DNA from: Alphaproteobacteria bacterium
Lineage (GTDB): Bacteria > Pseudomonadota > Alphaproteobacteria > RF32 > CAG-239
Direction of reading: 5' to 3'
DNA: 51,217 nucleotides
Assembly (NCBI GenBank): GCA_017626035.1
Contig: JAGAJR010000009.1
Coordinates: 1 to 51,217 of the forward strand
Part shown: in pieces, positions 26,062-33,542 of the stretch
Layout: every line of letters begins with the position of its first letter
How positions within the stretch are numbered: the first letter of the stretch is position 1
The notes under the pieces: model-generated
Databases searched by the model: none
What the model was told of the DNA's origin: nothing
What the model saw: the letters and a program-made list of their open reading frames with translations, nothing else
Position numbers and translations under genes: made by a program

Positions 26062-27275
26062 TAGTACTTACTATGTGCCAATAAAAGTTGTTTGTTGCTG
26101 TTTACTGCGACTACTATACAAGACTTGTTTGATTTTTTCAAACCTTTACAAGCTTCATCCGCATCATTTTTTTCGAATCCGATGATTTGAGAACGGTAAA
26201 CAATTGCCGCTCCGTTTTCAGTCGGTTCTACGGCAATGTTTTTGTTTGAAAATTTACGTGAAACTTCTTGTTTGATTTTTAAAGCATAATTTCTGGCTTT
26301 GGTATAATTGGAAAAGGCTCCGACTTGAATTCCGAAGGTTTCTTCAGGGGCGTTTTCCGGTTTTGCATTTGCAACCTGTTGAATCTCATTTTCGGATTTG
26401 ATGTTTTTTTCTTCCAGTTTAGCGTAAATGTTTGAATTATTTAAGTTGTCGTTCATAGCCAGTTTGGTCAAGGCTTTGTCCATTAATTGGGCAACTTTCT
26501 GATCTCTGTTTTTGGCGGTTTTATGTCCCATGGTAACGGCGATAACTCTTTGTCCGTCTCTTTGAGCAGAAGTGATGATGTTGAAACCGGCGGCCGCGGT
26601 ATATCCGGTTTTCATTCCGTCAGCTCCTTCAAATGATTTAAGAAGATGGTTGTGGGTATAAATCGTTTGGCCTTTATAGGTGAATTTTTTGGCTGAAAAC
26701 CAAGAATAATACTGCGGAAAATGGTGATACATCGCAGCTCCTAAAAGAGCCATGTCGCGGGCTGTTGTTTTTTGAGCTTTATTCGGAAGGCCGGAAGCAT
26801 TTTTAAATGTGGTGTTTCTCATACCAAGTTCCCGAGCAACCTTAGTCATCGTTTTGGCAAAGTTTTCTTCCGTATAACCTAGGCCTTCTGCTAAAACGGT
26901 GGCACAGTCGTTGGCGGATTTGACTATGAGAGCCATGATGGCGTCTTTAACTTTAATGGTTTCTCCGGCTCTGACCCCTAATTTTGACGGGGAACGGTTG
27001 GCGGCATTACGGGAAACAGGCAGTTTGTCATCCAGTTTAATCAGGCCTTTTTCAAGAGCGTCAAAGGTAATGTAGAGTGTCATAACTTTAGTCAAAGAAG
27101 CCGGATATCTTAAAGTATCGGCCGCAGAAGATGAGAGAACTTCTCCGTTTTCGGCGTTGATGATGATGGAGGAGGTGGCCGCTGCGGCACCGGATACGTT
27201 TGTTATGCACCAAAATAAGGTGCTGATGAGGCACAATTTTAATAGCAACAGATTATTTCTTCTTGTTTTTTTCAT
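26061..27275 (-). CDS. D-alanyl-D-alanine carboxypeptidase with SPOR domain
   Basis: 404 aa from the ATG at 27275; an upstream in-frame start at 27329 would put 18 unsupported residues before the signal peptide. Signal peptide to about residue 33. Peptidase S11 (PBP5-like) domain with active-site S60-LTK63, S120-AN122 and K222-TG224. The C-terminal 80 residues form a SPOR domain (FGIQVGAFSNYTKA), which binds denuded septal peptidoglycan. It trims the terminal D-Ala of murein stem peptides, probably at the division site. It leads an operon with mipZ. No C-terminal amphipathic anchor is seen. Confidence 0.9.
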   Translation of the reverse strand: MKKTRRNNLLLLKLCLISTLFWCITNVSGAAAATSSIIINAENGEVLSSSAADTLRYPASLTKVMTLYITFDALEKGLIKLDDKLPVSRNAANRSPSKLGVRAGETIKVKDAIMALIVKSANDCATVLAEGLGYTEENFAKTMTKVARELGMRNTTFKNASGLPNKAQKTTARDMALLGAAMYHHFPQYYSWFSAKKFTYKGQTIYTHNHLLKSFEGADGMKTGYTAAAGFNIITSAQRDGQRVIAVTMGHKTAKNRDQKVAQLMDKALTKLAMNDNLNNSNIYAKLEEKNIKSENEIQQVANAKPENAPEETFGIQVGAFSNYTKARNYALKIKQEVSRKFSNKNIAVEPTENGAAIVYRSQIIGFEKNDADEACKGLKKSNKSCIVVAVNSNKQLLLAHSKY

Positions 27276-27407
27276 TTCCGGCTCTTCTGCTCTGATTTTC
27301 TTTAAACTGATTTTAGGGCAAAATAGCAAATAAATTATTAATTTTTGAGTGAAAAGAGATTTTTTTGAGCAGTTCTTTAGTCTATAAAAGTTGTATGAAA
27401 ATTTTGC

Positions 27408-27436
27408 TTGACTTTATTGTATATTCTCTGTAAAAC
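27408..27436 (+). promoter_or_regulatory. Promoter of tRNA-His
   Basis: TTGACT (27408-27413), a 17-base spacer and TAAAAC (27431-27436), about 12 bases before the tRNA 5' end. Position and spacing fit a stable-RNA promoter. Confidence 0.6.
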
Positions 27437-27448
27437 CCAATAGTCAAT

Positions 27449-27525
27449 GGCGAACGTAGCTCAGTTGGTAGAGCCCCGGTTTGTGGTACCGGTTGTCGTG
27501 GGTTCGAGCCCCATCGTTCGCCCCA
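27449..27525 (+). tRNA. tRNA-His (GTG anticodon)
   Basis: A complete cloverleaf. The acceptor stem GCGAACG/CGTTCGC is extended by the encoded G-1 pairing with C73, the His identity element. The D-arm contains AGCTCAGTTGGTAGAGC, the anticodon stem is CCGGT/ACCGG with loop TTGTGGT (anticodon GTG at 27483-27485), and the T-arm contains GGGTTCGAGCCCC. The 3' CCA is encoded at 27523-27525. Confidence 0.97.
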
Positions 27526-27617
27526 TTTCAAAGCCTAGGTTTTCCTGGGCTTTTGTTTTTTCTATTTTTGGGGCCTCGAACCAAGGTTCGTCTGGTTCGT
27601 AAGCTCGGCAAAGCCTT
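27507..27617. repeat. Direct repeat, copy 1 (contains the tRNA-His 3' end)
   Basis: About 111 bp, repeated almost exactly at 27740-27851; the visible differences are in the poly-T/poly-A stretch and one base after GGGGC. The first 19 bases are the 3' end of the tRNA including CCA. Next comes an intrinsic terminator (AAAGCCTAGG/CCTGGGCTTT, about 27530-27553), then a block containing CGAACC...GGTTCG inverted repeats. Confidence 0.9.
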
Positions 27618-27887
27618 GCTAACTCACTGCGGTCACTCGATTTGTAATACTTGCGTTTCGGCACTATCGTTTGTCCGCAAGTTTAACAAATCTTCGCCTG
27701 TTGTCGAAAACACATTCGCAGGATGTGTTTTCTTCCTCCAGCCCCATCGTTCGCCCCATTTCAAAGCCTAGGTTTTCCTGGGCTTTTTGTTTTTTTTTAT
27801 TTTAGGGGCTCGAACCAAGGTTCGTCTGGTTCGTAAGCTCGGCAAAGCCTTATTTCTACTTCAATCGATAGTAAGGAGAAAATAAAA
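27526..27887. other. Gene-free repeat/hairpin region after tRNA-His
   Basis: 362 bases with no credible gene. It holds the rest of repeat copy 1, a 122-base spacer (27618-27739), repeat copy 2, and the AAGGAG ribosome site of the small gene at 27888. The spacer contains two hairpins: 27639-27692, with arms GATTTGT and ACTTGCG pairing to CGCAAGT and ACAAATC; and 27707-27731, with AAAACACAT pairing perfectly to ATGTGTTTT. ORFs that can be drawn here are repeat and tRNA shadows. Confidence 0.75.
27740..27851. repeat. Direct repeat, copy 2 (with a detached tRNA-His 3' end)
   Basis: About 112 bp, matching 27507-27617. It begins with the same 19-base tRNA-His 3' end (AGCCCCATCG...CCCCA) but has no tRNA body upstream, then repeats the terminator and the inverted-repeat block. 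Such a duplicate is what integration into a tRNA gene leaves behind, although a simple tandem duplication would look similar. Confidence 0.85.
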
Positions 27888-28190
27888 ATGTCTGTCGTGA
27901 AAGTAAAGTCTTATAATAGAGGTGGAACTAAAGTTAAAGCTCATGTGAGAGGAACTGGCAATCGGCCGGGATATGTCGGTGATTGTTCGGCCAAAGAAAT
28001 GGTAAAGAAAACTATTAAAATTGCGAAAATGTCTAATGCAAAAAATCCAGTTAAAACAGGAAATATTGTTGTAGATTTTGTTGTGGGACGTATTCCTGGT
28101 GTAAAGCATTGGAATGCGGGGTTTAATGCAGGTAAGGCTGCCTTTATGGTTCAACAAACGTACAAAGAAACTTGCAAACGGAAAAAATAA
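27888..28190 (+). CDS. Small basic protein of unknown function
   Basis: 100 aa, very rich in Lys (about 19) with several Arg, calculated by eye to be strongly basic. No signal peptide or clear membrane helix; two hydrophobic patches lie at about 62-72 and 83-92. The start has a good AAGGAG site. It lies directly after the second repeat copy and is more AT-rich than the core genes around it, so it may be part of an acquired unit. I do not recognise the family; nucleic-acid binding is only suggested by charge. Confidence 0.6.
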   Translation: MSVVKVKSYNRGGTKVKAHVRGTGNRPGYVGDCSAKEMVKKTIKIAKMSNAKNPVKTGNIVVDFVVGRIPGVKHWNAGFNAGKAAFMVQQTYKETCKRKK

Positions 28191-28220
28191 TTGACTGTTT
28201 GTTGCCTATTTTAATATAAT
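28191..28220 (+). promoter_or_regulatory. Promoter of the 28254 membrane-protein gene
   Basis: TTGACT (28191-28196), an 18-base spacer and a perfect TATAAT (28215-28220), followed by AGGGG before the ATG at 28254. It begins at the stop codon of the preceding gene, so the two genes are probably transcribed separately. Confidence 0.65.
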
Positions 28221-28253
28221 TAACAACAATTTATATACTAGGGGAAATGATTA

Positions 28254-28688
28254 ATGAAAGAAAGATTGATACAAATTTCAATATTGGGTGGGTTTTATTT
28301 AGTTATTTCCTTGTTTTTGAATTTTTTTAATAATTGGTTTTTAACGATTGCAGATGTAATTTTGTTTTTTATATTGATTATTGGGGCATCAATTTTGTTG
28401 TTTATTCAGCCAGTGAATTTCATAAGAAGATTTAGAGTTTTTTTTCCAAAAATAAGCTTATATTTTGTTTGTGTCGGTTGGGTTGCATATTTGTCTTTGC
28501 CTGTTTTGATTTTGGGAGCCGTTGAAGGGTATAATGCTACATTTGCGGAATATCAAGGTCTTGAGTATAACTCATACAAGTATAATAATTTTATGCAATT
28601 TTTTAATTTAGGGTATATTGGAGCCATTATGGTTTCTTTTATAACAGCTACTTTTTTAGTTATAAAGAAATCAAAGCAGAAAGATTAA
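28254..28688 (+). CDS. Small integral membrane protein, unknown
   Basis: 144 aa with four hydrophobic helices (about 8-26, 30-51, 68-90, 118-136) and a basic C-terminus ending KKSKQKD. The segment between helices 3 and 4 (about 91-115) is Tyr/Asn-rich and probably external. The gene is distinctly AT-rich with long T-runs, unlike neighbouring core genes. The family is not recognised. The strong promoter just upstream suggests independent expression. Confidence 0.6.
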   Translation: MKERLIQISILGGFYLVISLFLNFFNNWFLTIADVILFFILIIGASILLFIQPVNFIRRFRVFFPKISLYFVCVGWVAYLSLPVLILGAVEGYNATFAEYQGLEYNSYKYNNFMQFFNLGYIGAIMVSFITATFLVIKKSKQKD

Positions 28689-28762
28689 TTATTAAGACAG
28701 TTCGTAAGACAACTAAATCATTTCATTTTAGACAAAAATAAGTTTTTTGGTATAAATTTGTT

Positions 28763-28791
28763 TTGACAAATTATTTGTCTCGTCATAAATT
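28763..28791 (+). promoter_or_regulatory. Promoter of the SPFH gene
   Basis: A perfect TTGACA (28763-28768), a 17-base spacer and TAAATT (28786-28791), about 50 bases before the ATG at 28842. No clear Shine-Dalgarno sequence precedes that ATG. Confidence 0.5.
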
Positions 28792-28841
28792 GTATGTCAG
28801 AGATTTTAAGATTTATGTCAAACTAAATTTTTATACCAATT

Positions 28842-29681
28842 ATGAAAAGTAAAAGCTTTTGGTGGAAGGTTTCCTTCTATTTTGTGATGGCGTTTATCGT
28901 TGTCTATCTGGGAATTTTTCTTTTTCAGAATTCAACAAGCGTTGCTCCTCCGGGGACAACTGCGGCAAAAGTAACATTAGGGCATGTCAGCAATAAAGCT
29001 TATCAGGGCTTCTTCTGGCGGGTTCCTTTTTGTTCGCATGCCGTGCTTGTGAATACCAAGCAGCAGATGAACAAATATGAAAGTCAGAGTATCAAAACGC
29101 GTGATTTACAGACTATCGGACTTAATTGTACGGTTATTTATCAGATTAATTCGGGGAAAGTTCCTGAAATTGTCAGAAATATTGAACCGGAACGGATTGA
29201 TACGATTGTATTATTTCCGCGTATTGCCAGTGCTTTGCAGGAAACAATCGGGAAAAACGATGTTTTCCTTTTGATAACCCAACAGGAAATGGTGCGTGAG
29301 GCGACAAAATACATCTTGGCAGATCTTTTGTCTGCCGACGGATATATTACCGTTAAAGACGTGTTGTTCAGCAATCCTAAGTTTTCTCCCCAGTTTGAAA
29401 AAGCCGTTGAAGACAAAATGGCAGCCGGACAGCTTCTGGAAGTTACCCGGATACAAACGCTCAAGGTTGAGGAAGAAGCAAAGCAGATTTTGGCTTTGGC
29501 TGAAGCTGATTTGAAAGTGTTAAAGCAGAAAAATCAGATGTTGACCAATCCTTTGATTGTGAAGTATGAAGCAACCAAAATATTACAAAAGTGGAAGGGA
29601 GATATTCCTTCAACATTAGTGATTTCAGGAAACGGAGCGTCATTGCCGATTATTCCTGTACAAGGGAGTGTTAAACCTTAA
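28842..29681 (+). CDS. SPFH/Band 7 (prohibitin-like) membrane protein
   Basis: 279 aa. One N-terminal membrane helix (about 8-27), then a Band 7/SPFH domain (about 35-205) and a helical, Glu/Ala/Lys-rich stretch (about 205-245) that would mediate oligomerisation. The order resembles prohibitins and HflK/HflC. Such proteins form large ring or cage assemblies in the membrane and often modulate proteases such as FtsH. The next small membrane protein follows after 11 bases and is a possible partner. The ribosome site is poor. Confidence 0.8.
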   Translation: MKSKSFWWKVSFYFVMAFIVVYLGIFLFQNSTSVAPPGTTAAKVTLGHVSNKAYQGFFWRVPFCSHAVLVNTKQQMNKYESQSIKTRDLQTIGLNCTVIYQINSGKVPEIVRNIEPERIDTIVLFPRIASALQETIGKNDVFLLITQQEMVREATKYILADLLSADGYITVKDVLFSNPKFSPQFEKAVEDKMAAGQLLEVTRIQTLKVEEEAKQILALAEADLKVLKQKNQMLTNPLIVKYEATKILQKWKGDIPSTLVISGNGASLPIIPVQGSVKP

Positions 29682-29692
29682 ACAGTAAAGTT

Positions 29693-30178
29693 ATGGAAAG
29701 TTATGTTATCTGGCCCGGTTTTGGGTTGAATGCGGCTTTCGTTGTCGCTTGCTTGGTTTTAGTTTTGCTGCTGACCGTTCGCAAAAAGACGTTTGAGGAA
29801 AAAGATTTTGCTTTTGAAAATGCAGGGGAATTTTTCTTGGATATGGTAACGAACAAATATCTTTTGATTGCGGTATCTATCTTAAGCCTGTTGGCAGGAT
29901 TTATCAGTACGCTTTGTTTGTTGCACCATGCTGAAGTGGATGGGTTTGTCTATGGCATGTATATTGTTTTGGCTCTTGTTCTTCCGGTGCTTCTGGTTAT
30001 GTTTATTGACGATGAATATGGTGTTTTGTGCACATTTGCGTATGGTGCCGGGCAATCTGTTATCGGACTTATTTTTCTGATATGTTGTCATTTTCCGAGT
30101 ATGTGGTATGCGTTGGGTTTCCTTGTTCTGGACATTATCGGTTTTGTTCTGGAAGTCATACGTTTGGAAAGGGCTTAA
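29693..30178 (+). CDS. Small integral membrane protein, unknown
   Basis: 161 aa with about five hydrophobic helices (8-28, 52-72, 82-104, 112-132, 137-155) separated by short loops. A charged stretch (KKTFEEKDFAFEN) follows helix 1. Not recognised. It is the second gene of an SPFH two-gene unit closed by a strong terminator, so a joint role is likely. Confidence 0.6.
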   Translation: MESYVIWPGFGLNAAFVVACLVLVLLLTVRKKTFEEKDFAFENAGEFFLDMVTNKYLLIAVSILSLLAGFISTLCLLHHAEVDGFVYGMYIVLALVLPVLLVMFIDDEYGVLCTFAYGAGQSVIGLIFLICCHFPSMWYALGFLVLDIIGFVLEVIRLERA

Positions 30179-30193
30179 TTCCGAAAGCTTTGA

Positions 30194-30236
30194 TAAAAAA
30201 ACTCCCTGTTGTTTTTACAACAAGGAGTTTTTTATT
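30194..30236. terminator. Bidirectional intrinsic terminator
   Basis: AAAAAACTCC...TGTTGT pairs with ACAACA...GGAGTTTTTT around a short T-rich loop. It separates the plus-strand SPFH unit from the end of the minus-strand coupling-protein operon and can serve both. Confidence 0.88.
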
Positions 30237-30245
30237 GTCTTGATA

Positions 30246-30689
30246 TTAGGTAACGTCCTCTTTTTCCATGTATATTTGCATAATGTCGGAGAAGGTCGGA
30301 TATTCGGCCCGGGAGAGGAGATTTATTCTGTCTGCGACGGCATAAGAATCTGATTGTTTGTCATAGAAAATAATACTTTCGGAAATTCTTCCCAATACGG
30401 TTTTGTTTATGAAGAAATCATAATCGGCGTAAGTTTTGGCAATGCTTGCCAGATCAGGAAAGACATATCCTTTTTCTTTTCGATTGTGTGTTGTTGTTCC
30501 GTAGAGTTCAAGGCCGTTATATATAAAGCCGTCGGAAAGCTTTAAAAAGACTTTGTATTCGTCCGGCAACTCTGAAAAGCCGTTATCTGCCAGCATGGTA
30601 TTAATCAGGTTAATGTTTTTATCTTCCGCCGGAGAAAATGTTACGCAGCTTTTTTTGGTTTTGAGAATATTTAAGCAACGGCTAATCAT
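30246..30689 (-). CDS. SUKH (SMI1/KNR4, YrhA-like) protein, candidate immunity protein
   Basis: 147 aa from the ATG at 30689, chosen because GAAGGGA lies 8 bases upstream and the overlap with the previous gene is then only 8 bases. The LPDEYKVFLKLSDGF core and the following YNGLELYG strand are typical of the SUKH/SMI1-KNR4 fold in its YrhA-like branch; conserved aromatic and acidic residues follow. Bacterial SUKH proteins are widespread immunity proteins for nuclease toxins. Here the gene directly overlaps one with an HNH-like motif, which fits a toxin-immunity pair. Confidence 0.7.
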   Translation of the reverse strand: MISRCLNILKTKKSCVTFSPAEDKNINLINTMLADNGFSELPDEYKVFLKLSDGFIYNGLELYGTTTHNRKEKGYVFPDLASIAKTYADYDFFINKTVLGRISESIIFYDKQSDSYAVADRINLLSRAEYPTFSDIMQIYMEKEDVT

Positions 30690-31287
30690 TGTATATTTTC
30701 CCTTCAAAATAAGGTATAAATATTTTTTTATGCAGCCGCAGGAAATTATTGGTTATCTGCATATCAAAAATCCGGTGCAGATTGTTATGTGTCGGATGGG
30801 TTTTGATGAGCATGAGATTGTCAAAACCGGTATGTCCGTCAAAGTCAAAGGGAATTTTGATGTGGGTATTTAAATTTTCGGGGGCAATGCCTTGTTTTAA
30901 AAGGTTTATGTCATCTTCGGACAGTCCGGCGTTTCTGCATTCGGCAGCTCCGGAATAGCCCAGAAGTTTGAAAAACATAATTCTGGAACGTTGATATTCT
31001 CCCAAGATTTTTTGCATATTCTGCCAAGATTGCGGATGATAAGGTTTCTCAATCAGTTCAAATTTTGTGAGTTTTAATTCCTCGATTTTCTTTTCAACCA
31101 AAGTCTTCATTTCTTTTTCGGATATGGTTGAAATTTGTTTTTGAGGTTTAGGGGCTTCGGCGTCTTTTTGCGGCGGGATATATATTTCCAGAGTTTCTCC
31201 AACCAAATCTCCGTATGCCGCCACTAAAGAAGTTTTTTTCTTTTCTTCGGTTTTCGGCTGGTTGATTTGGTTGGACCATTCCCACAT
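30682..31287 (-). CDS. HNH-type nuclease-domain protein, candidate secreted effector
   Basis: 201 aa, no signal peptide or membrane helix. Residues 1-50 are polar and Lys/Pro/Gln-rich; residues 57-110 are helical. Residues 120-172 resemble the HNH/Endo VII-like domains of bacterial toxins: GLSEDDINLLKQG, then H142-IKIP, a DFDGHTGF loop, N157-LMLI, and H167/H171. Typical toxins have His-His at the first position; here it is Thr-His. The gene starts 15 bases after the coupling-protein stop and overlaps the SUKH gene. I infer a DNA- or RNA-cutting effector for type IV export. A housekeeping HNH role is the alternative. Confidence 0.55.
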   Translation of the reverse strand: MWEWSNQINQPKTEEKKKTSLVAAYGDLVGETLEIYIPPQKDAEAPKPQKQISTISEKEMKTLVEKKIEELKLTKFELIEKPYHPQSWQNMQKILGEYQRSRIMFFKLLGYSGAAECRNAGLSEDDINLLKQGIAPENLNTHIKIPFDFDGHTGFDNLMLIKTHPTHNNLHRIFDMQITNNFLRLHKKIFIPYFEGKIYND

Positions 31288-31302
31288 GATAAAATCCTGT
31301 GA

Positions 31303-33528
31303 TTATTCCTGATTTTCGCCGTCGTCGAATTCGTCGTCTTCAAACTCGTCGTCCAAATCTTCTTCCGGATTATAGTCAAGTCCCAGTTTGGAGAGCATAT
31401 CCTCGTTAATATCTTCGCGTTGAGCGACAATCCAATCCGGAACCCACGGAGCAGGAGGAAGTTTGGACAAAGCAAGCATTTGTTTATCCAAGTAGAAACG
31501 CGGGGCATCGGCAATAATCGGTCTGTCAATGGAACCTTGCATCAGGACGACTTGTTTTAACATCGGCAAGCTCAGCAACTGCGTGGTGCTGATAACGGAT
31601 GTTCCCTGTAATTGATAAGAAACGTTTTTAGCAAACGGGTTGGAACCTTTGCCGAGACCGCCTTCGTTTTTGGAGAAAGAGGTGGTTTGAACGGTTTTGT
31701 TACCAATCATTTTGGAAAAACGCTGTGCCGTCTGTTCGTTGTTCTGAGACAAAATAACTTTACAGGCTGTTGTGGAAATCACGGTTTCCAAGTCATCTTT
31801 TCCGTATTTACCGGAGATTTGTCCCAAATCTTGTCCGATAAGCAGGTATGACACTTTCTGTCCACGACCGACCGCCGGTCCGTCAATGATGGCTTTCAAC
31901 TTAGGCATTTGCGGAAACTCGTCGAGCACGAACAAGCAAGGGTAAGGTCCCATTTTACCTTCGGTTTTGTTAACGAAGTTAGGCGGGTTTGCAATCAGGT
32001 AAGAGGACATCAATTCAATAAATGTTCCGCTGATGATGTTTAAGGCTCGGGCATCTACCTGGTTAACGGAAAGGTAAACGGAAATCGGTTTCCATTCTCC
32101 CGTAATCGGGTCTTTCATTCCGCGGAGGTCTCTGAATTGCAGGTCGGAGAAGCTGGTTCTGGATACCACGGCCGAGTTCTTGAAAATACCGATACCGGAG
32201 AAACCGGTGGAAAGTACGGAACCTCTTTCTTTGTCCGGCATGGAGCTTAATTGGCTCAACTCCACGATACAGCGTTGGGAATAACCGAACTTGCGAGCCT
32301 CGGCAATGGCTTCTTCCAGCAAGTCTCTCATCGGGTCGGCCATGGCCGCCATTTGGTCGCCTTCTTCCAGACGGCGTTTGATTTCCTGAGATTGTTTAAT
32401 CTGTGCTTCGGTAATCCATTCCAAAATCATCGCCAGGCAAGATTCATGCCCAATCCATTTTTCTGGCAGCAAGGCCCATGTTCCGATTGGGAGGTAGTTG
32501 TCTATGGTAATGTTGTTGTTTTTCAGGTTTTGAATGGCCTGAGCGGACATCGGGTCGTGCATTTCCATGTAGTAGCCTTCAAGCACGCGTTTGTCTTCCT
32601 CGTCCAGCTTTCCTTCATAAACGCGGCCGATAAAGTAGTCGTTTGCACGGGCTCTTTCGCATTTGGAGGCAATGAAGTGGATAAATCCGGTTAAGGCTGA
32701 ACGTCCGGTTTTGGACCAGTGCGGATCCGCACCGCCTTTAGGGTCTTCCACCAGAATGTTGCACATGGAGTCAACGTACATGTCGCGATCCGGTCCCGGC
32801 ATTGGCAGTGCCTGCGGAGAAAGCGGATTCCAGCTTGGGTAATAGACGCCTTCGGCCGGATTGTCTTCGGCACCCCAGTTAATAACGAATACAGGACCGT
32901 CTTTGGCTCTGGCTCCGGTTGTGCTGTAACACAATTCCGGTTTAGGGTCGTTTACGATAATGCTCATGCCGTGAGAGTTGAAAATTGTCGGAATAACCAC
33001 TCCGGCTGTTTTACCGGTACCCGGAGGTGCACAACACAAGGTGGCCAGCGTTTCTTTGAGCATAAGCATTTTGCCGTTGAATTTTCCGACAACCTGGCAG
33101 AAGCCGTCAAATCCGAGCAACGGCATTTTTTTGATGTCTTTTTCCGTCGCAATACGGGCGGAACCATGGATGTTGGATTGAAAACGGTACGGGTTGGTTA
33201 TGACCCCGATAATGATTCCCGCCGGAAGAGAAAGAATCGGCAGAATAGGGAGCCAGAGGCTTACCGAGAACGGGCCGTGATACCCGGACAACTGTTTGAA
33301 CCAGTTCCAATATCTGGAGAACAGGAAATTCGGATTGTTTATAATGGCACTGATGAATTTACCGACGTCGTTTAACGTATCTTTTGAAATACCGCTGCCG
33401 ATGAGGTAGCCCAGCGGCATGGATATGATTGCGAGAACGATTGTAACGGCCAATGAGATTAAAATGGTTAAAACCATCCATCTCACCGCGTTATCATACT
33501 CTTCCCATTCTTCTCCTCTTTTTTGCAT
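31303..33528 (-). CDS. Type IV secretion coupling ATPase (VirD4/TraG family)
   Basis: 741 aa. Two N-terminal membrane helices (about 17-42 and 90-110) flank a periplasmic loop. Walker A is A167-PPGTGKT174; Walker B is LFVLDE537 in a FVLDEFPQMPKL context typical of VirD4/TraG. NDPKPEL and IGQDLGQI are further family motifs. The C-terminus (about 715-741) is extremely acidic and could recruit basic substrates or chaperones. Coupling proteins bring effectors or relaxosomes to the type IV channel. No VirB/Dot/Tra channel gene or relaxase is in the window. It follows two membrane-protein genes and precedes the HNH and SUKH genes. Confidence 0.92.
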   Translation of the reverse strand: MQKRGEEWEEYDNAVRWMVLTILISLAVTIVLAIISMPLGYLIGSGISKDTLNDVGKFISAIINNPNFLFSRYWNWFKQLSGYHGPFSVSLWLPILPILSLPAGIIIGVITNPYRFQSNIHGSARIATEKDIKKMPLLGFDGFCQVVGKFNGKMLMLKETLATLCCAPPGTGKTAGVVIPTIFNSHGMSIIVNDPKPELCYSTTGARAKDGPVFVINWGAEDNPAEGVYYPSWNPLSPQALPMPGPDRDMYVDSMCNILVEDPKGGADPHWSKTGRSALTGFIHFIASKCERARANDYFIGRVYEGKLDEEDKRVLEGYYMEMHDPMSAQAIQNLKNNNITIDNYLPIGTWALLPEKWIGHESCLAMILEWITEAQIKQSQEIKRRLEEGDQMAAMADPMRDLLEEAIAEARKFGYSQRCIVELSQLSSMPDKERGSVLSTGFSGIGIFKNSAVVSRTSFSDLQFRDLRGMKDPITGEWKPISVYLSVNQVDARALNIISGTFIELMSSYLIANPPNFVNKTEGKMGPYPCLFVLDEFPQMPKLKAIIDGPAVGRGQKVSYLLIGQDLGQISGKYGKDDLETVISTTACKVILSQNNEQTAQRFSKMIGNKTVQTTSFSKNEGGLGKGSNPFAKNVSYQLQGTSVISTTQLLSLPMLKQVVLMQGSIDRPIIADAPRFYLDKQMLALSKLPPAPWVPDWIVAQREDINEDMLSKLGLDYNPEEDLDDEFEDDEFDDGENQE

Positions 33529-33542
33529 TTTTACTCTACACC

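Noticed and set aside
27461-27771. Open frames on both strands across tRNA-His and the repeats
   Set aside because: They are translations of the tRNA, its antisense and the repeat block. The antisense product is of a kind often mis-annotated around tRNA genes.
27526-28690. Intact integrative element at tRNA-His
   Set aside because: There is no integrase, excisionase or replication gene; the interval between repeats is only 122 bases.
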